From NCBI GenBank assembly GCA_009801015.1, contig VHZZ01003747.1, positions 55,584 through 79,548 on the forward strand: a stretch of DNA of 23,965 nt, read 5' to 3'. This DNA is from Silene noctiflora. Its lineage: Eukaryota > Streptophyta > Magnoliopsida > Caryophyllales > Caryophyllaceae. Positions 19,440 to 23,965 of the stretch are shown here, one piece after another (the stretch's first letter is position 1; every line of letters begins with the position of its first letter). The notes below the pieces were generated by a model that ran no database searches, had not been told where the DNA came from, and worked only from the letters and a program-made list of their open reading frames with translations. Position numbers and translations under genes: made by a program.

Positions 19440-20080
19440 GATATCATCGTCTTCGAGGACATTGATTTCTTCATCATAGAAAGGAGTGAGGAGGGGAGAA
19501 CAGTCTAGGAATGATTCTTGGTCTTGTTTGATGATGTTAGACCCAAGAGGGTTGATCTTTTTGAATTGATTAATAGGAGGCGGCTATGGTAGCTTGCCAT
19601 TCTCAATCATATCCTGGATGATTTGCTTTAAGCAAAAGCATTCATCTGTATCATGTCCCCTACCTTGATGGTACTGGCAATACGAATTGTCTTTCCATAT
19701 AGACAATATTCTTTCAGGGTTTGGTGTTGAACCAATTGGATGGAGTTTTACCTAGGGAACCAGTCTTTAAAGAGCCATTTTATATGTAGTTCTATGGTCA
19801 ATGAATGTCCTAGAAGCTCGTCTTGGCTTTCTAGGTGGAATTTCCAAGAGGTGGGATCCTTTATCTTCATTGTCTTTCTTAGATGGACGGGTCATGTTGG
19901 ACCTAGATGTTTCAAAGCTATGACTCAACTTTGGGGTACGAGAAGATGGTGAAGGTTTCGCAATGCCCATTTGGTTCTCGACACGAGTGCTCAAGTCTTC
20001 GACTGTGGCCTGAAGTTTCATGATTGCATAACTTAGTCCTTCGACGGCTGTTAGGATGACGGATAAACTTCCTTGAACAC
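19440..20080 (-). pseudogene. gag-like zinc-knuckle module 3, two in-frame stops
   Basis: First module in the direction of reading. The open frame extends upstream of the Met at 20021 (VILTAVEGLSYAIMKLQATV, then EDLSTRVENQMG) back to the LTR-like boundary at 20080, so its true start is missing. Then come PPRKPRRASRTFIDHRTTYKMAL, stops TAA and TAG just after, and in the same frame HPIGSTPNPE, SYCQYHQGRGHDTDEC, LKQIIQDMIENGK and a tail with FLDCSPLL. The knuckle (19638-19679) has all four ligands. The order coiled coil, basic linker, knuckle, DCSP tail is the repeated unit of roughly 600 bp. Confidence 0.62.
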
Positions 20081-20578
20081 TGTTTTGGTTAATTTAACAA
20101 ACTAAGTTAATTTTTGGGTCAAAGCGATCTTAAGTGTGAATTGTCCTGTGTGTATGATATGAGTGTAATTGCATGTAAAATAAAGAGAAATAACACAAGA
20201 GATTTGGTGACACGGAAAACCCAATGTAGAAAACGACCGCAGGAAGGAGACGATATCCTTCCAAGATATTCCACTAGCAACTTTAATAGTACAATGGAGG
20301 CTAGATGATATGCTAGTGTATGTGATGTTGCTATTAGGTTATGAATGATCTCCTCTCCTTCTTAGCCTCCTTTATATAGTGTCTAACCCTAATTAGGGTT
20401 AATCTTGCTTGGCTCCCAAGTATTTGTCGGCTACTGGGATATTCTCCTTATTCCGCCTCTTATAAGCAACCCGGGCCTTCAGTCCCCAGGGCCCATATGT
20501 CGCTTCCCCTCTATGCACACAGCAATTGGGCTTCATTTTCTTTAGCTCTGGCCTAATACACAAATTTAGGCCCAAACA
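20081..20578 (-). mobile_element. LTR-like promoter block, minus strand
   Basis: On the minus strand it starts TGTTTGGGCC and ends CCAAAACA, matching short inverted ends. Inside, ACTATATAAAGG (box around 20378-20371) is followed by a leader, ccttcctgcgg, tgggttttccgtgtcaccaaatctcttgtgttatttctc and an A/T-rich tail, the layout of a copia-type LTR R/U5 as I remember it. The minus-strand frame of gag module 3 begins exactly at its end. No PBS and no clear target duplication were found. It could be a solo LTR that landed in the gag-like sequence, or a 5' LTR fused to it. Confidence 0.45.
20371..20378 (-). promoter_or_regulatory. TATA box, minus strand
   Basis: tttatata on the plus strand, TATATAAA on the minus strand, about 200 bp into the LTR-like block. 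Confidence 0.5.
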
Positions 20579-20918
20579 GTTTGCCCCTAATTTCTTGCGA
20601 AGGACGTATCGAAGTGACGAGCGGGAAATTTATCGATAGATATGCGTTGTCTTTTATTTCGAAACATCCCCCACACTCATTACTCTCCACCACTCTCTAC
20701 ATTTCGGCACATTTCTCCAAAATCCCCCCTACTTATTTACTCCAACCGTCTCTCCCTCTCTCCTTAATTATTCCAAAACTTCGTCAAATCCCAAAAACCC
20801 TCATCTTCATCTCCTTTGTCTCTCGCTCTCCCGGAATCCGCCATTTTCGCCAGCTCGTGTGCTAACTTATCCAGGTAACCCGTCTTTCCAATCCTCTTTT
20901 CTTTTAATTTCTTGAGAA
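20579..20918 (+). other. Leader-like C/T-rich region upstream of a transposon ORF
   Basis: Opens gtttgcccctaatttc, then becomes rich in ctc/tcc. A frame is open from 20581 to 20865, but its product is Ser/Pro/Leu-rich and resembles translated 5' leader. A possible splice donor (ccag/gtaacc near 20872) and a favourable start context at 20919 suggest it leads into the pseudogene. No promoter motif stands out on the plus strand. Confidence 0.35.
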
Positions 20919-21581
20919 ATGGGAAAAACACGCCAAGGATCTTCATCTTCCGCCTCCATTAATCTTGAGCCAGATGAAATTTTTCCTTCCGAGAACATTC
21001 TTAAGCACCCTCATAACTGTAACTTTACCCTATCTTTAAGCGATACGACCAAAATCAAGAAATAGTTAGGCCTTGGTAACGATGTGGTTATCCACATTCC
21101 CACTCCCGATCAATTTGTTGGCAGCCTCAGAGAGGGTCGGGTCTGCCTATATCTGTACCCTTTCAAGTATGGCCTCTGGTTTCCCTTTCCCAAAATAGTC
21201 TAGGATTTTATGGACTCAAATCAATTTCCCATGGCCCATATTTCTTCCTATGCAAGGAGGATTCTCCTAGCAGCTGACAGCATAAATCATTTTATGGAGA
21301 CGGACATTGGTGTCGGGGACCTTGCGCACAAGTTCGAGATCCGTTCCCTGGGTATGGGCCAATACTTTTACCGCTCCTAGGGTGGTGCTGAAGACTTCTT
21401 GAAGCTCACCGCGAAGTCAAAAGATGAGCGCTGGTTCGAGGAGTTTTTCATCATCAAGAAGGATTTCATCCCCTTTCCCGTCGAATACCTCTTTGAGACC
21501 AGGATCCAGACCAAGAGTAAGTTGTTTTCTCGGTATCTTGCGTATTTCGCCCTGCTTATGTTAGGTTCATATAACCCCTAA
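20919..21581 (+). pseudogene. Transposon-encoded protein remnant (putative gypsy-type transposon N-terminal domain), three TAG stops
   Basis: One frame of 221 codons from ATG (context gagaaATGG) to TAA, broken only by TAG at 21063-21065, 21201-21203 and 21378-21380. The pieces read MGKTRQGSSSS, FVGSLREGRVCLYLYPFKYG, FPFPKI, DFMDSNQFPMAHISSYARRI, INHFMETDIGVGDL and DERWFEEFFIIKKDFIPFP. The pattern of a short Pro-flanked helix and a PNAW-like region (here SYAR) reminds me of the 'putative gypsy type transposon' domain (PF04195) found in plant retroelement gag-like proteins. I cannot confirm this without a search. From about 21559 (TGTTAGGTTC) the sequence looks like another insertion, so the last residues are probably not part of the gene. 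Confidence 0.45.
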
Positions 21582-21809
21582 TTAGACTCTTCTAATTAGT
21601 TTCTAAATTACTCACTAATTTAGAGTAATAGATCTAGTGCATGCAAAAGGAATTAATAAGAAATAAGGAGAAAATAGATTTATCCTTACAAAAGAGTGGA
21701 TCGATTTATTGGGCACAAGGTAGGACACCTTCCTAACCTTGTTCTTGAGCTTAATAACATAAGGATGATCCTCCAAAAACCATAGCTCCAAGTATAGGAA
21801 CTCTCCTCT
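21559..21809. other. Possible LTR fragment breaking the pseudogene
   Basis: TGTTAGGTTCATATAACCCC at 21559 looks like an LTR start and interrupts the preceding frame. The AT-rich sequence that follows has no coding potential. A matching end with duplication was not found. The boundary with the next LTR (about 21810) is unclear. Confidence 0.3.
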
Positions 21810-23045
21810 TAGTTGTTGCAGCAGGAGCTACAAATCAGGCCACATCAAGCTAGGGGCCAGACCACAACCACAATGAGCACGCAGAAGCCAGTCCAGCAGA
21901 GCCTACTTTAGTGGTCAATAAGTATATGTACAAGCCCAAGCACCAGTTGCCACCATGGCCAGCTAGTTGGCCACTAAAGTAGGTCCAAAAAAGTCTTGGA
22001 GAGCCACGCCTAATTCACAATGCAACCACAAGAAATCAAGCTGAAATTGAAGTGCAGTATAGGACAAGGAGCAAAAAGTAGTTTTTCCATTTATAGCTAA
22101 ATAAGAGAAGAGTTACTTAAAAGGAGTCTTGGTTCTGCATTTCCTTTTTCCAGATATAACCTTGAAAAAAATTTCAAAGCAAGGACCAAAACATTTCGTC
22201 CATATGCACTCAGTATCAACAGAAAGGCAGGCCAGGCAACCAGAGCCACAACATGTCACTATCAAGCTGCCCGACACTGCATTTCCATTTTTTTTTTCAT
22301 TTCAGTTTACAATTAAGAGCTTTATAACCGTTGTAATATAATATTTGGACTCTTGTCTGCATGTGAGGGGTGATCTCGGCCCTTAGATGTGATTATATTT
22401 TAGATTGTAACCTAAACAAGGCCTATATAAGGACCTTGACCCATACTGTTTGAGGCAACTATCTGAGGTATGAAAATTTTGAGTCTTCTCAAAATTAAAT
22501 CTCTTTAACTTGTGCACTGTTGTAGTTAAGAGCCAGGCTTGGTAATGTTCTGTGCATTGCTGTGAGTATTGATCAAGCACCTAGTGGCAAAGTAATTCCA
22601 ATCCTGTGCTCAGCTGTGGGTTGTTGATCTTTGTTGTTTCAGTCTCGTTTGAGTATTTTCCTGTGCTTAGCTGTGGTAATACTTAAATTAGATCCCTTAA
22701 ATTTTTAACCTATATTCCCGTGATTCTTGTGTGGAATTTAGGTTGATAATTATATCCCTTGGTCCTTGTTTCAGTCACAAATACAAAACTGTGCCAATTG
22801 AGCATTGTGGAGTCTTTCTGTCAATTTCAGTAGATCCTTAGAAATACTTTGAGTCATCTAAAAATCCTGAAATTTGGCTCAGAGCGAGGTCTCATATTTA
22901 AGTTAATTACTACAAAGTTTCATAATTTTAGAAGGTTCTTTGATATTTTTACAAAATAGCACAAGTTAATTACATTTCTAAGGAGTTGAGTTGAGGTTAC
23001 TGAGTTGTTTGTTATATTTGCTTAACCCCTGGGCAATACACTGCA
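21810..23045 (+). mobile_element. 5' LTR of a Ty3-gypsy element
   Basis: Ends ...acactgca just before a PBS at 23050 and a gag frame at 23168. A TATATAAGG box lies at 22424-22432. The left border is uncertain; TGTTGCAGCAGG near 21810 is a candidate. The LTR includes a perfect 13-bp inverted repeat, cctactttagtgg (21902-21914) and ccactaaagtagg (21971-21983), and three CTGTGC...GCTGTG motifs starting at 22550, 22604 and 22661. Short frames here (for example 22129-22341) are incidental. Confidence 0.6.
22424..22432 (+). promoter_or_regulatory. TATA box of the gypsy 5' LTR
   Basis: TATATAAGG in the context aaggcctatataaggacctt, a typical plant LTR core promoter, about 620 bp before the LTR end. 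Confidence 0.65.
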
Positions 23046-23049
23046 ATTT

Positions 23050-23064
23050 TGGTATATCAGAGCC
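23050..23064 (+). promoter_or_regulatory. Primer-binding site (tRNA-iMet type) with a 2-bp insertion
   Basis: TGGTATATCAGAGCC equals the standard TGGTATCAGAGCC plus one extra AT. It follows the LTR end by four bases. The insertion would weaken primer pairing unless it is a family feature. Confidence 0.7.
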
Positions 23065-23167
23065 AGGTTATAACACAATTCCATTTTGTATTAGTCCTGG
23101 AATTAGGTTGAGAGATTTGTGAGTTCATTATTTCCCTAACTACAACAAAACTACAAAAAATAACCCA

Positions 23168-23965
23168 ATGAGTGAAGAGTGATTAGCAGGGATTGAAACA
23201 AAGGTGGACCAACTAGTTGATCTGGTCAATGTAACTTTGGATGCTGTGAATACTGTCATGGCAACATTTTCACACCAGAAAGAGGAAGACCACCACCCAA
23301 CAAAGGAAGAGGTAGGGGTAAGGGCTTCATCGGAGCAGGAAGAGGACAGCAACGACAACAACAGGAGATGGAAGAAGATGTTCTCTCAGGATCAGATGAG
23401 TATATGGCAGAGATCAACTACATGGGAAGATACAAAGATATAAAGGTAGAAATTCCTGATTTCCATGGTAGTTTAAACCCTGAAGACTTATTAGGCTAGA
23501 TTAGATCTGTTGAGAGAGTCTTTGAGTTTAAAGGTTACAATGACAAGAAAGCTTTTAAAGTTTCCATTTTAAAACTCAAAGGTTACGCATATCTTTGGTA
23601 TGAGACCATGAAACACCAGAGGATTAGGGATGGTAAGGAGCCTATCAAATCTTGGCTTAAACTGAAAAAGAAATTAAAGGATAAGTTCATAGCGAAAGAT
23701 TACACACATGACATGTTCATTAAGCTAACCCAAATGAAACAAGACCAACAGTCTGTTGAGTCTTATCTTAGGAGCTTTGAACAACTCACCCTTCAATGTG
23801 AAATCACTAAAAAGCCTGAGCCAAAGATTGCTAGGTTTGTTGAGGGTTTAGACCCTAAGATTGTTGTAAGACTTAGGATGTAACAAGTCTGGTCCTTTGA
23901 TGAAGCTGTTAACTTGGCATTAAGAATTGAGAAAATGGGGAAGGTTAAGATTACTGCATCTAAAC
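23168..23965 (+). pseudogene. Ty3-gypsy gag polyprotein, broken and cut by the window edge
   Basis: Gag forms the particle that packages element RNA. The start is probably ATG 23168, with TGA at 23180-23182 four codons later where Trp fits. The N-terminal part (AGIETKVDQLVDLVNVTLDA) looks coiled coil. A frameshift around 23290-23310 moves the frame into an Arg/Gly/Gln-rich linker (GRGQQRQQQ) and then the retrotransposon gag domain (PF03732-like): YKDIKVEIPDFHGSLNPEDL, IRSVERVFEFK, KGYAYLWYE, IKSWLKLKKKLKDKFIAKDY and QSVESYLRSFEQLTLQ. Further stops are TAG 23497-23499 (in place of Trp) and TAA 23881-23883 (in place of Gln). The frame continues SFDEAVNLALRIEKM to the edge. The family call is strong; the chromovirus sub-lineage is a guess. 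Confidence 0.8.

Noticed and set aside
20581-20865. Plus-strand protein-coding gene of 94 residues
   Set aside because: Ser/Pro/Leu-rich translation of a C/T-rich leader, with the better-supported frame starting at 20919.

Overview
The window looks like a gene-poor, repeat-dense stretch of an angiosperm nuclear genome. It is AT-rich, has long microsatellites, and nearly all of its recognisable content is plant retrotransposon sequence. A dicot is likely. The Tat/Retand-type, Tekay-type and Ty1-copia pieces would fit Caryophyllales, but that is a weak guess. I found no intact host gene, rRNA, tRNA, CRISPR array or bacterial feature. Every coding remnant carries stops or frameshifts.

Layout. 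(1) 1-1335: an interrupted small ORF of unknown function (109-573), low-complexity T/TC tracts, and a polypurine tract (PPT). (2) 1336-about 4700: a Ty1-copia-type long terminal repeat (LTR), apparently split by a Ty3-gypsy Tekay-like solo LTR (about 2780-4548) that contains a 21-bp palindromic minisatellite. (3) 4700-6266: two degenerate 'gtgtaactt' arrays on either side of a TA-centred inverted repeat. (4) 6268-10203: CCA/GGT-rich sequence and a second TA-centred inverted repeat (centre 9729-9786). This host element is interrupted by a complete 2.3-kb solo LTR (7054-9359) with a perfect 5-bp target-site duplication (TSD), CAATG. (5) 10204-about 20080, read on the minus strand: a Tat-lineage Ty3-gypsy relative. 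Its pieces are three decayed gag-like zinc-knuckle modules (20080-18110), a long non-coding 3' region with short tandem repeats, a PPT (12216-12227) and a 2.0-kb 3' LTR (10204-12215) related to the solo LTR. No pol is seen. (6) Nested in that 3' region at 12576-15312 is a compound insertion: about 700-bp inverted arms around a TRIM-like (terminal-repeat retrotransposon in miniature) core, bounded by a 25-bp direct repeat and followed by a third partial arm copy. (7) 20081-20578: a minus-strand LTR-like promoter block. (8) 20579-21581: a plus-strand transposon pseudogene with three in-frame TAG codons. (9) about 21810-23965: 5' LTR, altered tRNA-iMet primer-binding site (PBS) and broken gag of another Ty3-gypsy element that runs off the right edge.

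The parts do not work together as a pathway; they record successive nested insertions. The best candidates for something undescribed are the long-armed compound insertion at 12.6-15.3 kb, the tandem triplication of a gag zinc-knuckle module, the 21-bp palindromic LTR minisatellite, and the paired 'gtgtaactt' arrays. All family calls rest on motifs and remembered family signatures, not on searches.
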